Source: Azospirillum brasilense
GTDB lineage: Bacteria > Pseudomonadota > Alphaproteobacteria > Azospirillales > Azospirillaceae
Assembly: GCF_007827815.1 (NCBI RefSeq)
Contig: NZ_VITH01000002.1
Span: 124,001-188,000 of the forward strand
Direction of reading: 5' to 3'
DNA length: 64,000 bases
The notes under the pieces are model-generated. The model was not told where the DNA came from. It saw only the letters and a program-made list of their open reading frames with translations, and ran no database searches. Numbering within the stretch: position 1 is the first letter of the stretch; every line of letters begins with the position of its first letter. Shown in pieces: positions 17,248-25,635 of this stretch. The position numbers and the translations under genes are program-made.

Positions 17248-18360
17248 ATGACTCTCCGCATCACCGTCGTCGGCGCCGGCATCATGGGGCTGTGCACCGC
17301 CTGGGCGCTGGCCCGCGCCGGGCACGAGGTCGCGGTCTTCGACCAGGGCCAGGTGCCCAACCCCTTCGGCAGCTCCGTCGACCAGCACCGGCTGTTCCGC
17401 CACGCCTACGGCGCCAGCGCCGGCTACGCCCGCATGGCCGACACCGCCGTCCAGGCGTGGGAGCGGCTGTGGACCGATCTGGGCGAGCGGCTGCTCATCC
17501 CAAGCGGCACGCTCTGCACCGCCTCGGCGGAGGACGGGCGGCGCTGGCTGGCCGACAGCGTCGCGGTTCTGGAGTCGCTGGGCCATCCCGTCCGCCGCCT
17601 GACCCCGGCGCAGATCGCCGCGGAGTTCCCGCTCGTCGACGCCAACGCCGTGGCAGAGGGGCTGCATCTGGAGTCGGGCGGCGTGCTGCTCGCCGGGCGC
17701 ATCGTGGAACTGCTCAGCCACCATCTGAACGCGCTGGGGGTGACGGTCCACGCGCGTGCCCCCGTGACGGCCATCGACGCCGAGCGCGCCACCGTGACGC
17801 TCGCCGACCGCCGGACCATCGGCGCCGACGCGCTGGTGGTCGCCGCCGGGGCCTGGGTGACCAAGCTGCTGCCGGAGATGGCGGCGCGCCTGACCCCGTC
17901 GCGGCAGGTCGTGGCCTATCTGATGCCGCCGGAGGGGCTGCGCGGCGTCTGGGCCAAGGCGCCGATGCTGATCGACGCGGACGGGGAAAGCGGGGTCTAC
18001 GTCGTTCCCCCGGTGGCCGGCACGACGATGAAGGCGGGCGACCACCGCTTCTCGTGCGTCGGCGACCCGGACACCGAGCGCGACCCCGATCCGGACGAGG
18101 CGCGCGACGTGCTGGACCGCGCCCGCCGGGTGCTGGCGGACGGCCACCGCTACAGCCTCGCCAACGCGGCGACCTGCTTCTACACGGTGACCGACGACGA
18201 GCGCTTCGTGGTCGAGCCGCTGTCCGCCCGCTGCTGGCTGATGAGCGCCTGCTCCGGCCACGGCTTCAAGTTCGCCCCGGCACTGGGCGAGGCGCTGGCG
18301 GGCGCCATAGCCGATCCGGCGCGGGCGTCCGCACTGCCGGATTGGGCCGCCGGGCGCTGA
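17248..18360 (+). CDS. FAD-dependent amine oxidase, sarcosine oxidase-like
   Basis: A 370-residue flavoprotein. It begins with the FAD-binding fold GAGIMGLCTAWALARAG, followed by SSVDQHRLFRHAYG as in monomeric sarcosine/N-methyltryptophan oxidases. Near the end, CFYTVTDDERFVVEP and ACSGHGFKFAP match the family's flavin region; Cys310 corresponds to the cysteine that holds FAD covalently in monomeric sarcosine oxidase. The enzyme would oxidise an N-methyl or secondary amino acid to an imine with release of peroxide. It is 14 bases behind the cyclodeaminase-family gene, which could reduce or recycle the imine product. Confidence 0.88.
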   Translation: MTLRITVVGAGIMGLCTAWALARAGHEVAVFDQGQVPNPFGSSVDQHRLFRHAYGASAGYARMADTAVQAWERLWTDLGERLLIPSGTLCTASAEDGRRWLADSVAVLESLGHPVRRLTPAQIAAEFPLVDANAVAEGLHLESGGVLLAGRIVELLSHHLNALGVTVHARAPVTAIDAERATVTLADRRTIGADALVVAAGAWVTKLLPEMAARLTPSRQVVAYLMPPEGLRGVWAKAPMLIDADGESGVYVVPPVAGTTMKAGDHRFSCVGDPDTERDPDPDEARDVLDRARRVLADGHRYSLANAATCFYTVTDDERFVVEPLSARCWLMSACSGHGFKFAPALGEALAGAIADPARASALPDWAAGR

Positions 18361-18460
18361 GCGCCCTCCCGGAACCGGCGGAACGGTGCGGCTCCACCCC
18401 TGTTGAGAGGGCAATCAGCCTGTGTTGGCTGAAGCCTTACCGACAGGGAGTGACGCATCC

Positions 18461-18604
18461 ATGGCCGACGAACCTCGCAAAGTGGGTGTCTATGACACGG
18501 ACGGCAACCGGACGGCCACGGGCGGTGCGGCCGGCTCCATGAACTGGTGGGTCATCGCGCTGGTCGTGCTGGTGATCCTCGCCCTCCTCTATTTCTTCCT
18601 CTGA
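18461..18604 (+). CDS. 47-residue single-pass membrane protein
   Basis: Starts at ATG 18461 after a GGGAGTGA site. A polar N-terminal half (ADEPRKVGVYDTDGNRTATGG) leads to one C-terminal span (WWVIALVVLVILALLYFFL) that ends the protein, so it is tail-anchored with the N-terminus probably in the cytoplasm. It lies 42 bases upstream of the stress-protein-like gene and probably shares its transcript. Function unknown. Confidence 0.75.
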   Translation: MADEPRKVGVYDTDGNRTATGGAAGSMNWWVIALVVLVILALLYFFL

Positions 18605-18646
18605 GTCCGGACCGCGTCCGGATCGGACCAGCACAGGAGCGGGTTC

Positions 18647-19270
18647 ATGAACAAGAAGACCATTGTCGCGCTGTATGACGACCTGTCCGGCGCCGAACGC
18701 GCGCTGAGCGAACTCGAAGCCGCCAATCTGCGGCAGGATTTCACCATGATGGGCGCCGACAGCGCGAAGCTGGGCTCCTCGGCCAGTCTGGCCACCGAGA
18801 ACCGGCTGGAAAGCTGGCGCCACGCCGCCGATTTCGGGGAGGACCCGAATTTCGACGCCCGCGACCGCCGCGTCTCCATGCTGACCGGCATCGGCGTGAC
18901 GCGGGAGGACGCTGACGTCTTCGCCGAGGGCGTGCGCCGCGGCGGTGTCCTGCTGGTCGGCCGGGTCGAGGAGTCGATGTGCGATTCCGCGCTGGCCGTC
19001 ATGCAGCGCCACGGCTCGGTGAACATCCCCGGCCGGGCGCAGGGCTACCGCGAGGCCGGCTGGAGCGGCTATGACGCCGCCGCCGCCGATTACGACAGCG
19101 CCCAGGTCGCCGAGGAGCGCCGCCGCGCCGCCGCGGCCTCGCTGCGCGACGTCAATACACAGGGCGTCAACACGCAGGGCGCCAACCCGGCGGCGGGCGC
19201 TCCGGCGGCCACGCCGACGGTTACCCCAGCGGCGACTCCGACCGGGCGCGTCGACGTGAACCGCGACTGA
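18647..19270 (+). CDS. general stress protein 17M-like / YsnF N-terminal type protein
   Basis: A 207-residue soluble protein starting after AGGAGCGG. The N-terminal half (TIVALYDDLSGAERALSELEAANL, then LTGIGVTREDADVFAEGVRRGGVLLVGRV) matches the alpha/beta domain of general stress protein 17M-like proteins. The second half is low complexity: an Ala/Arg-rich helix, a short NTQG repeat (VNTQGVNTQGANPA) and an Ala/Pro/Thr tail. A role in membrane or envelope stress together with the small membrane protein upstream is inference. Confidence 0.65.
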   Translation: MNKKTIVALYDDLSGAERALSELEAANLRQDFTMMGADSAKLGSSASLATENRLESWRHAADFGEDPNFDARDRRVSMLTGIGVTREDADVFAEGVRRGGVLLVGRVEESMCDSALAVMQRHGSVNIPGRAQGYREAGWSGYDAAAADYDSAQVAEERRRAAAASLRDVNTQGVNTQGANPAAGAPAATPTVTPAATPTGRVDVNRD

Positions 19271-19278
19271 CGCGTTCA

Positions 19279-19422
19279 ATCCCTCTCCCGTCCCGGGAGA
19301 GGGTGCCCGCGGAAGCGGGCGGGTGAGGGTACGGACGAGGATCCCGCGCTGATTCTTTGGCCGCACCCTCACCCTCCCACGCTGGCGCGTGGGGCCCTCC
19401 CTCTCCCGGGGCGGGAGAGGGC
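19279..19422. repeat. compound palindromic repeat (two hairpins facing each other)
   Basis: Two hairpin elements, each with CCCTCTCCCG and CGGGAGAGGG arms (19279-19304 and 19398-19422), flank a 90-base centre that itself carries GGGTGAGGGT and ACCCTCACCC in inverted order. The whole can fold as two small hairpins or one long one. It fills most of the gap between the stress-type gene and pyrF, and resembles a paired REP (BIME-like) unit. Confidence 0.75.
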
Positions 19423-19531
19423 ATCGAGCGCAACATCCCCCTCTCCGGCCCCGGAAGTCTGGTGATTGCCGCCGGCCCTTGTTAGGCTGCGCGCCATCAC
19501 CATCGTCCAGGGTCCGGAGAGCCGTTTTTCC

Positions 19532-20245
19532 ATGAGCACGCCCAGCATCGCGCCCGCCTCGCGCATCTTCTGCGCCGTCGACACGACCGACCTCGACACC
19601 GCCCGCGACCTCGGCCGGCGGATCGCGGGGGTGGTCGGCGGGATCAAGCTGGGGCTGGAGTTCTTCATCGCCCATGGTCCGGCGGGCATTCGTTCGGTGA
19701 TTGGCGAGAATGGCCCGCCGCTGTTCCTCGACCTGAAGCTGCACGACATCCCCAACACGGTGGCGGGCGGCATCCGGGCGGCGCTGCCGCTGAAGCCCGC
19801 CTTCCTGACCATCCACACCTCCGGCGGCCCGGCGATGATGCGCGCGGCGGCGGACGCCGCGGCCAGCGCGGGTGCCAACCGTCCGAAGATCCTCGCCGTC
19901 ACCGTGCTGACCAGCATGGACGCCGCCGACCTCCAGGCCGTCGGGCAGAGCGTCCCGGTGGCCGATCAGGTGAAGCGGCTGGCGCTGCTCGCCAAGGAGT
20001 CGGGGGTGGACGGCGTCGTCTGCTCCCCCGCCGAGGTGGCGCTGATCCGCGAGGCCTGCGGGCCGGACTTCATCCTGATGGTGCCGGGCATCCGCCCCGC
20101 CTGGGCCGCCGCCAACGACCAGAAGCGCGTCATGACCCCCGCCGAGGCGCTGGCCGCCGGGGCGGACCATCTGGTCATCGGCCGCCCGATCACCGGCGAC
20201 GCCGATCCGGAAGCCGCCGCCCGCCGCATCGTTTCGGAACTGTAA
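19532..20245 (+). CDS. pyrF: orotidine 5'-phosphate decarboxylase
   Basis: A 237-residue TIM-barrel enzyme making UMP from OMP, the last step of pyrimidine synthesis. The catalytic D-x-K-x-x-D set is in FLDLKLHDIPNTV; GIKLGLEFF and the C-terminal MVPGIRP and LVIGRPITGD phosphate-binding strands are present. ATG 19532 is the family start. trpF follows 12 bases after the stop codon, giving a pyrF-trpF pair as in many Alphaproteobacteria. Confidence 0.95.
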   Translation: MSTPSIAPASRIFCAVDTTDLDTARDLGRRIAGVVGGIKLGLEFFIAHGPAGIRSVIGENGPPLFLDLKLHDIPNTVAGGIRAALPLKPAFLTIHTSGGPAMMRAAADAAASAGANRPKILAVTVLTSMDAADLQAVGQSVPVADQVKRLALLAKESGVDGVVCSPAEVALIREACGPDFILMVPGIRPAWAAANDQKRVMTPAEALAAGADHLVIGRPITGDADPEAAARRIVSEL

Positions 20246-20257
20246 GGACCCGCCCCC

Positions 20258-20902
20258 ATGCCCGTCAGCGTCAAGATCTGCGGCCTCACCGAGCCCCTGT
20301 CGCTGCACGCCGCCGTGGCCGGCGGGGCGCGCTACGTCGGCTTCGTCTTCTACCCGCCGAGCCCCCGCTCCATCGCACCCTCCATGGCGGCGGAGCTGGC
20401 CCGGCTGGTCCCCACCGGCGTGCGCACGGTCGGGCTGTTCGTCGATCCGGAGAACGACTTCCTGGAGCATGTGGTCAGTCAGGTCCCCTTCGATCTGATC
20501 CAGCTCCACGGCAAGGAGACGCCGCGCCGCATCGCCGAGGTGAAGGCGGCCTTCAACATCCCGGTGATGAAGGCGATCAAGGTCGGCGGGCCCGAGGATC
20601 TGGCCGCCGCGCTGGAGGCCGCCGAGGTCGCCGACCGTTTGCTGTTCGACGCCAAGCCGCCGGCCAAGGTGTCGGCCCTGCCGGGCGGCAACGGCATCGC
20701 CTTCGACTGGACGCTGCTCGCCGGGCGGAGCTGGCCGAAGCCCTGGATGCTGTCCGGCGGGCTGAAGCCGGAGAACGCGGCGGAAGCCGTGCGAACCACC
20801 GGCGCCACAGCACTCGACGTGTCGTCGGGGGTGGAGGACCGTCCCGGCCACAAGGACCCGGAGCTGATCCGCCGCTTCCTCGACAGCGTGGCCGGGTTGT
20901 GA
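20258..20902 (+). CDS. trpF: phosphoribosylanthranilate isomerase
   Basis: A 214-residue TIM barrel catalysing the third step of tryptophan synthesis. It has VKICGLTEP with the catalytic Cys at the start, GFVFYPPSPRSI, LIQLHGKE, LFDAKP with the catalytic Asp, and the phosphate-binding LSGGLKPENAAEA and LDVSSGVED. The start is set by an AAGGA site before ATG. trpB/trpA, which often follow, are not in this window. Confidence 0.95.
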   Translation: MPVSVKICGLTEPLSLHAAVAGGARYVGFVFYPPSPRSIAPSMAAELARLVPTGVRTVGLFVDPENDFLEHVVSQVPFDLIQLHGKETPRRIAEVKAAFNIPVMKAIKVGGPEDLAAALEAAEVADRLLFDAKPPAKVSALPGGNGIAFDWTLLAGRSWPKPWMLSGGLKPENAAEAVRTTGATALDVSSGVEDRPGHKDPELIRRFLDSVAGL

Positions 20903-21086
20903 CGCCGCGTCGCGGTGAGGCATTTGAATAAAATTTGATGGTGCCGCGGGGCTTTCCCTTTTGGCGGACGGGCACAACTTAATCGCACGACCGGGTTGCG
21001 GACCCGGGGTATGACTTCGTGCGATACTGTTGGCATCCATGGGCCGCGACCGGTGGATGTGTCCGAAGGGAAGCCGTGCAAGCCCG

Positions 21087-22001
21087 ATGACCAACTCGTC
21101 CGACACACGCTCGCCATCCGACAGCCTCGGCCTCGTCCTCGACGAGCATCTGCGCTGGATCGGGCAATGGCACCGCGCGGTCTTCTTCCGCGGTGGACAG
21201 GGGGGCGAACGGGTGTCGGCGCCGGCCTCCTTCGCGGCGTGGTGCGTGGCGGTCAACGCCGACGATCTGGCCCACCAGCCCGCCGTGGAGAAGCTGGTCA
21301 CCCTGCATGAGCAGATGCACCGCAAGGCCAAGCTGCTTCTGCTGAAGGCGGCCGGCGGCGAGAGCCCCAGCGAGGCCGATTACGAGGGGGTGATCGCCCG
21401 CTTCGAGGAGTTCGTCCTGCATCTGCGCCGGGTCGAGCGCGCCTTCGGGGCGGCGGCGAGCGGGCTGGACCCGCTGACCGGCCTGCGCACCCGCCGCGGC
21501 ATGCAGGAGGCGCTGGAGCGCGAGCACAACCGTTTCCGCCGCAACGGCCCTGCCTTCTGCGTCGCCATCTGCGACATCGACCGCTTCAAGGGCATCAACG
21601 ACACCTACGGCCACGACATCGGCGACCGCGTCCTGGCCGCCACCGCCGCCGCCATCAGCCGGGGCATCCGCAGCTTCGACGAGGCCTTCCGCATGGGCGG
21701 CGAGGAGTTCCTGATCTGCCTGAAGGAAACCGGCATCGCCGAGGGCTTCCGGGTCATCGAGCGGCTGCGCGGCGAGTTGGCGCGGACACCGGTGACGCTG
21801 CCGGACGGGCGGCGGATCGCGGTCACCGCCTCCTTCGGGCTGGTCGAGGCCGGTGAGGATCTGCCGGTGGAGGAGATGGTGGTCCACGCCGACCGCGCCC
21901 TTTATCAGGCGAAGAACAGCGGGCGCAACCGGGTGGTCCGCTACGGGGTCGATCAGCCGGAGGTTGTGTCGGGGCGGGCGGCGCTTCCCAACCGCCGCTG
22001 A
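21087..22001 (+). CDS. diguanylate cyclase with zinc-binding CZB domain (DgcZ-like)
   Basis: A 304-residue protein. Residues ~15-130 match the chemoreceptor zinc-binding (CZB) domain of Escherichia coli DgcZ in spacing and ligands: His21, Cys53, His74 and His78. After a short linker, residues ~133-300 form a GGDEF domain with DPLTGLRTRRGM, DIDRFKGINDTYGHDIGD and the active signature GGEEF (204-208). RSFD (195-198), five residues before it, is the inhibitory c-di-GMP I-site. It should make c-di-GMP under zinc control and feed back on itself. It is cytoplasmic, with no membrane segment. An in-frame start at 21030 is less likely. Confidence 0.88.
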   Translation: MTNSSDTRSPSDSLGLVLDEHLRWIGQWHRAVFFRGGQGGERVSAPASFAAWCVAVNADDLAHQPAVEKLVTLHEQMHRKAKLLLLKAAGGESPSEADYEGVIARFEEFVLHLRRVERAFGAAASGLDPLTGLRTRRGMQEALEREHNRFRRNGPAFCVAICDIDRFKGINDTYGHDIGDRVLAATAAAISRGIRSFDEAFRMGGEEFLICLKETGIAEGFRVIERLRGELARTPVTLPDGRRIAVTASFGLVEAGEDLPVEEMVVHADRALYQAKNSGRNRVVRYGVDQPEVVSGRAALPNRR

Positions 22002-22109
22002 TTTTCATCTCCCGAGCGGTGCATCCGGCGGGATCGCTTAAGGGCGGCTTGGCCGAAGCGGGTCCGCCGGGTTAGGATCGGGGTCTAGACAGGCCGCGGC
22101 ACGAGATCC

Positions 22110-22760
22110 ATGCGCACCCACACCGAATTTCCCAATCTGTTCATCCTCGACCACCCGCTGATCCAGCACAAGCTGACGCTGATGCGGGCCAAGGAACGCT
22201 CCACCGGCGGTTTCCGCACCCTGCTGCGCGAGATTTCGCTGCTGATGGGCTATGAGATCACCCGCGACCTGCCTTTGACGACCGAGCGGATCGACACGCC
22301 GCTCCAGCCCATGGACGCGCCGGTCATCGCCGGCAAGAAGCTGGCCATCGTGCCGGTGCTGCGCGCCGGCCTCGGCATGGCCCAGGGCCTGCACGAGCTG
22401 GTGCCGTCGGCGCGCGAGGGGCACATCGGCCTTTACCGCGACCACGACACCAAGATGCCGCACGAGTATCTGGTGAAGCTGCCGGAGGCGGAGGGCCGCC
22501 TGTTCATCGTGGTGGACCCGATGCTGGCGACCGGCAATTCCGCGGTCCACGCCTGCGACGTGCTCAACCGCCACGGCGTGGACGACGAGAACATCCGCTT
22601 CATGGCGCTGGTCGCGGCGCCCGAGGGCATGCGCGTCTTCGCCGCCGCCCACCCGCGGGTGAAGGTCTTCACCGCCTCGCTCGACAGCCATCTGGACGAG
22701 AACGCCTACATCGTCCCCGGCCTGGGCGACGCGGGCGACCGCATGTTCGGCACCAAGTAA
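22110..22760 (+). CDS. upp: uracil phosphoribosyltransferase
   Basis: A 216-residue salvage enzyme joining uracil to PRPP to form UMP. The PRPP-binding loop is [12 protein letters not shown]; other family marks are [12 protein letters not shown] near the start, [10 protein letters not shown] and [12 protein letters not shown] at the end, where uracil binds. ATG 22110 follows an ACGAGA site. A hairpin terminator follows. Confidence 0.96.
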   Translation: MRTHTEFPNLFILDHPLIQHKLTLMRAKERSTGGFRTLLREISLLMGYEITRDLPLTTERIDTPLQPMDAPVIAGKKLAIVPVLRAGLGMAQGLHELVPSAREGHIGLYRDHDTKMPHEYLVKLPEAEGRLFIVVDPMLATGNSAVHACDVLNRHGVDDENIRFMALVAAPEGMRVFAAAHPRVKVFTASLDSHLDENAYIVPGLGDAGDRMFGTK

Positions 22761-22772
22761 CCACAAACAGTG

Positions 22773-22812
22773 GCCGCATCCCTGTCATACCGTCAGGGGA
22801 AAGGGATGCGGC
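22773..22812 (+). terminator. hairpin terminator after upp
   Basis: GCCGCATCCCT pairs with AGGGATGCGGC around an 18-base loop that itself contains CCTGNNATACCGTCAGG, starting 12 bases after the upp stop. A weak T-containing tail follows. Confidence 0.6.
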
Positions 22813-22822
22813 ATGTTGTCAT

Positions 22823-22837
22823 TGCGAGTTATTCGCA
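22823..22837 (+). promoter_or_regulatory. Fur-like palindrome upstream of the ferric permease gene
   Basis: TGCGAGTTATTCGCA is a near-perfect 7-1-7 palindrome, about 55 bases before the start of the ferric-iron permease gene. It fits the Fur half-site pattern only partly (9 of 14), so it may be a Fur site or another iron regulator site. Confidence 0.35.
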
Positions 22838-22891
22838 CAGTGTGAGACCATAGGGCTCCCGTTCGACACATCCCTATGGGCGCAACCGGCC

Positions 22892-24616
22892 TTGACGACG
22901 GACACCTTTCAAACCCCCGGCCCGACACCGGGCGGCCCGGTTCAGGCCGCCGGCTTCCATTCCTCCCTCTGGCAACGCATCGGTTTCAGCGGTTGGACGC
23001 TGGCGACGCTGGTGATCGCGGCGCTGGTCACCCTGCCGGTGCTGGCGGTGATCAGCCGGATCTTCGTGCCGACGGACGGGGTGTGGCAGCATCTGGTCGA
23101 CACGGTGCTGGCGGAGTATCTGCTGAACACCGTGCGTCTCGTCTTCGGGGTGGGGGTGGGCACGCTGGTCATCGGGGTGGGCACCGCCTGGCTGGTCACC
23201 ATGTGCCGGTTCCCCGGCAGCCGTACGCTGGAATGGGCGCTGCTGCTGCCGATGGCGGTGCCGGCCTATGTCATGGCCTACGTCTACACCGACCTGCTCC
23301 AGTTCGTCGGCCCGGTGCAGACCGCGCTGCGCGAGGTTTTCCACTGGTCGCGCCGGGATTACTGGTTTCCGGACATCCGTACGCTCGAAGGCGCGGCGTT
23401 GATGATGACGCTGGTGCTCTACCCGTACGTCTATCTGCTGTCGCGCGCCGCCTTTCTCGAACAGTCCGTCTGCGTGCTGGAGGTCAGCCGCACGCTCGGC
23501 CGCGGGCCGTGGCGCAGCTTCTTCACGGTGGCGCTGCCTCTGGCCCGCCCCAGCATCGTCGCCGGTCTGGCGCTGGTGCTGATGGAGGTGCTGGCCGATT
23601 TCGGCACCGTGCAGTATTTCGCCGTAAACACCTTCGTCACCGGCATCTACCGGACGTGGTTCGCCATGGGGCAGCCGGTGGCGGCGGCGCAGCTGGCCGC
23701 CGTGCTGATGATGTTCGTCCTGGTTCTGGTGCTGATGGAGCGCTGGTCGCGCCGTCAGGCCCGCTACCACCACACCACCACTCGCTACCGCCGCCTGCCC
23801 AAGCATGAGCTGAAGGGCTGGCGCGCCATCGCCGCCATGACGGCCTGCGGGCTGCCGCTGCTGCTCGGCTTCCTGCTGCCCGCCGGTCTGCTGGTTCGCA
23901 TGGCGGTCACCGCCGGGGATCAGGCCTTCGGGCCGGTGTTCCTGACGCTGGCCCGCAACAGCTTCACACTGGCGGCGCTGGCCGCGGTGCTGGCGGTGTC
24001 GCTGGCGCTGGTCCTGGCCTACGGGCAGCGGCTGCGCCCGACGCCGCTGCTCAAGGGCGCGGTGCGCGTCGCCGCCATGGGCTACGCCATTCCCGGATCG
24101 GTGATCGCGGTCGGCGTGCTGATTCCCTTCGCCCATCTCGACAACGCCGTCGACGCCTTCATGCGCCAGACCTTCGGCGTGTCCACCGGCCTGCTGCTGA
24201 GCGGCACCATCGCGGCGGTGCTGTTCGCCTATCTGGTGCGCTTCCTGGCGGTGTCCTTCAACACGATCGAGGCCAGCCTGGGCAAGATCCGCCCGACGAT
24301 GGACTTCGCCTCGCGCGTGCTCGGCCACACGGCGGGGCGGACGCTGATCCGGGTGCACGCGCCGATCATGTGGGGCAGCCTGCTGACCGCCGGCCTGCTG
24401 GTCTTCGTGGACGTGATGAAGGAGCTGCCGGCGACGATGATCGTGCGGCCCTTCAACTTCGACACGCTGGCCGTGCGCGTCTACACGCTGGCCTCCGACG
24501 AGCGGCTGACCGAGGCCGCCACCGGGGCGCTGGCCATCGTCGCGGTCGGCATCGTGCCGGTGATCCTGCTCAGCCTGTCCATCAGCCGCTCCCGCCCCGG
24601 CCAGACCGACGAGTGA
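22892..24616 (+). CDS. fbpB: ferric-iron ABC transporter permease (FbpB type)
   Basis: A 574-residue membrane protein with about twelve spans, made of two fused permease domains (residues ~60-300 and ~350-560). Each carries an ABC-contact loop (SRTLGRGPWRSFFTVALPLARPS in the first; ASRVLGHTAGRTLIRVHAPIM in the second). This is the layout of Fe(3+) permeases such as FbpB/AfuB. No ATG is available in frame; TTG 22892 is chosen as start, with no clear SD site. The matching binding protein gene is at 25636-26664 on the other strand. No ATPase gene is next to either, so it must lie elsewhere. Confidence 0.88.
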   Translation: MTTDTFQTPGPTPGGPVQAAGFHSSLWQRIGFSGWTLATLVIAALVTLPVLAVISRIFVPTDGVWQHLVDTVLAEYLLNTVRLVFGVGVGTLVIGVGTAWLVTMCRFPGSRTLEWALLLPMAVPAYVMAYVYTDLLQFVGPVQTALREVFHWSRRDYWFPDIRTLEGAALMMTLVLYPYVYLLSRAAFLEQSVCVLEVSRTLGRGPWRSFFTVALPLARPSIVAGLALVLMEVLADFGTVQYFAVNTFVTGIYRTWFAMGQPVAAAQLAAVLMMFVLVLVLMERWSRRQARYHHTTTRYRRLPKHELKGWRAIAAMTACGLPLLLGFLLPAGLLVRMAVTAGDQAFGPVFLTLARNSFTLAALAAVLAVSLALVLAYGQRLRPTPLLKGAVRVAAMGYAIPGSVIAVGVLIPFAHLDNAVDAFMRQTFGVSTGLLLSGTIAAVLFAYLVRFLAVSFNTIEASLGKIRPTMDFASRVLGHTAGRTLIRVHAPIMWGSLLTAGLLVFVDVMKELPATMIVRPFNFDTLAVRVYTLASDERLTEAATGALAIVAVGIVPVILLSLSISRSRPGQTDE

Positions 24617-24720
24617 GGCTGTTGCCCCCGCCGCAACAGTGTTGAGCGGCGCTGGGGCTTTATCCGGCGGTCCGGAAAGAATACCTCTCTCTCAGCGATG
24701 TAGCCCGAGGAGAGCGTCCG

Positions 24721-25569
24721 ATGACCGCCGAAACCGTCCGTCCCGTCCTGACCGCCGTCGAAGGCATGGAAGCGTCCGACGGGGCCGGCGTGCGCATGAC
24801 CCGCATGGTCGGCACGCCGCGCCTGCGCATGCTCGACCCCTTCCTGATGCTGGACTATTTCGGGTCCGACACGCCGCAGGACTATCTGGCCGGCTTCCCC
24901 GACCACCCGCACCGCGGTTTCGAGACGGTCACCTACATGCTGGCCGGCCGCATGCGCCATTGGGACAACCATGGCCACGAGGGCGTGATCGAGACCGGCG
25001 GCGTGCAGTGGATGACCGCCGGGCGCGGCGTGATCCATTCCGAGATGCCGGAGCAGACCGAAGGGTTGATGAAGGGCTTCCAGCTCTGGATCAACCTGCC
25101 GGCGCGGCTGAAGATGTCGGACCCCGCCTACCAGGAGTTCGCCGCCGACCGCATCCCGGTCGAGACGCGCGAGGACGGGACCACGGTGACGGTGATCGCC
25201 GGCACCACCGGCAACGGCACCGCCGGCCCGGTGCGCAGCGGTCCGACGGAGGCCCGCTATTTCGACGTCAGCCTGCCGGCGGGTGCCGCCTTCTCCGAGC
25301 CGGTGCCCGCCGGTCACGCGGCGGCGCTGGTGGTCTTCGAAGGATCGGTGGTGGCGCCCGGCAGCTCCGTCCGGCTGGGCGGGCCGCGGGTGCTGGTGCT
25401 GGGTGAGGGCGACCGGGCGGAGATCACCGCCGGCCCGTCCGGGGCGCGCTTCCTGCTGCTCTCCGGCCGGCCGCTCGGCGAGCCGGTGGCCTGGGGCGGC
25501 CCCTTCGTCATGAACAGCCGCGAGGAGGTGATGCAGGCCTACCGCGACTACGAAGAGGGCAAGTTCTAA
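24721..25569 (+). CDS. pirin family protein (second copy)
   Basis: A 282-residue bicupin. The N-terminal cupin holds FPDHPHRGFETVTYMLAG and WMTAGRGVIHSEMP, the Fe-binding His/His/His/Glu layout of pirins; the C-terminal cupin runs ~160-260. It starts at ATG 24721 after GAGGAGAGCG. It is more similar to the YhaK/YhhW-type pirins than to the other copy at 2725-3627, judging by motifs only. It sits between the ferric permease and the ferric binding-protein gene, so iron-linked expression is possible but unproven. Confidence 0.88.
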   Translation: MTAETVRPVLTAVEGMEASDGAGVRMTRMVGTPRLRMLDPFLMLDYFGSDTPQDYLAGFPDHPHRGFETVTYMLAGRMRHWDNHGHEGVIETGGVQWMTAGRGVIHSEMPEQTEGLMKGFQLWINLPARLKMSDPAYQEFAADRIPVETREDGTTVTVIAGTTGNGTAGPVRSGPTEARYFDVSLPAGAAFSEPVPAGHAAALVVFEGSVVAPGSSVRLGGPRVLVLGEGDRAEITAGPSGARFLLLSGRPLGEPVAWGGPFVMNSREEVMQAYRDYEEGKF

Positions 25570-25579
25570 ATCCACAAAC

Positions 25580-25615
25580 AAAAAGGGCGCGTCTCCACCG
25601 CTGGGACGCGCCCCT
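25580..25615. terminator. bidirectional terminator between pirin and fbpA
   Basis: GGGCGCGTC / GGACGCGCCC hairpin with an A run before it and CTTCGCT after it. It lies between convergent genes; the A run gives a T run for the minus-strand gene. Confidence 0.8.
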
Positions 25616-25635
25616 TCGCTACGCCGGACGGTGGC

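Noticed and set aside
18437-21331. Very long minus-strand open frame across the stress-type gene, pyrF and trpF
   Set aside because: High GC keeps the opposite strand open. The translation is Arg/Ala/Gly/His-rich with no motifs, and the plus strand has well-supported genes.
22838-25635. A missing ferric ABC ATPase gene between the permease and binding-protein genes
   Set aside because: I looked for Walker A and LSGGQ-type motifs in this interval on both strands and found only the pirin gene.
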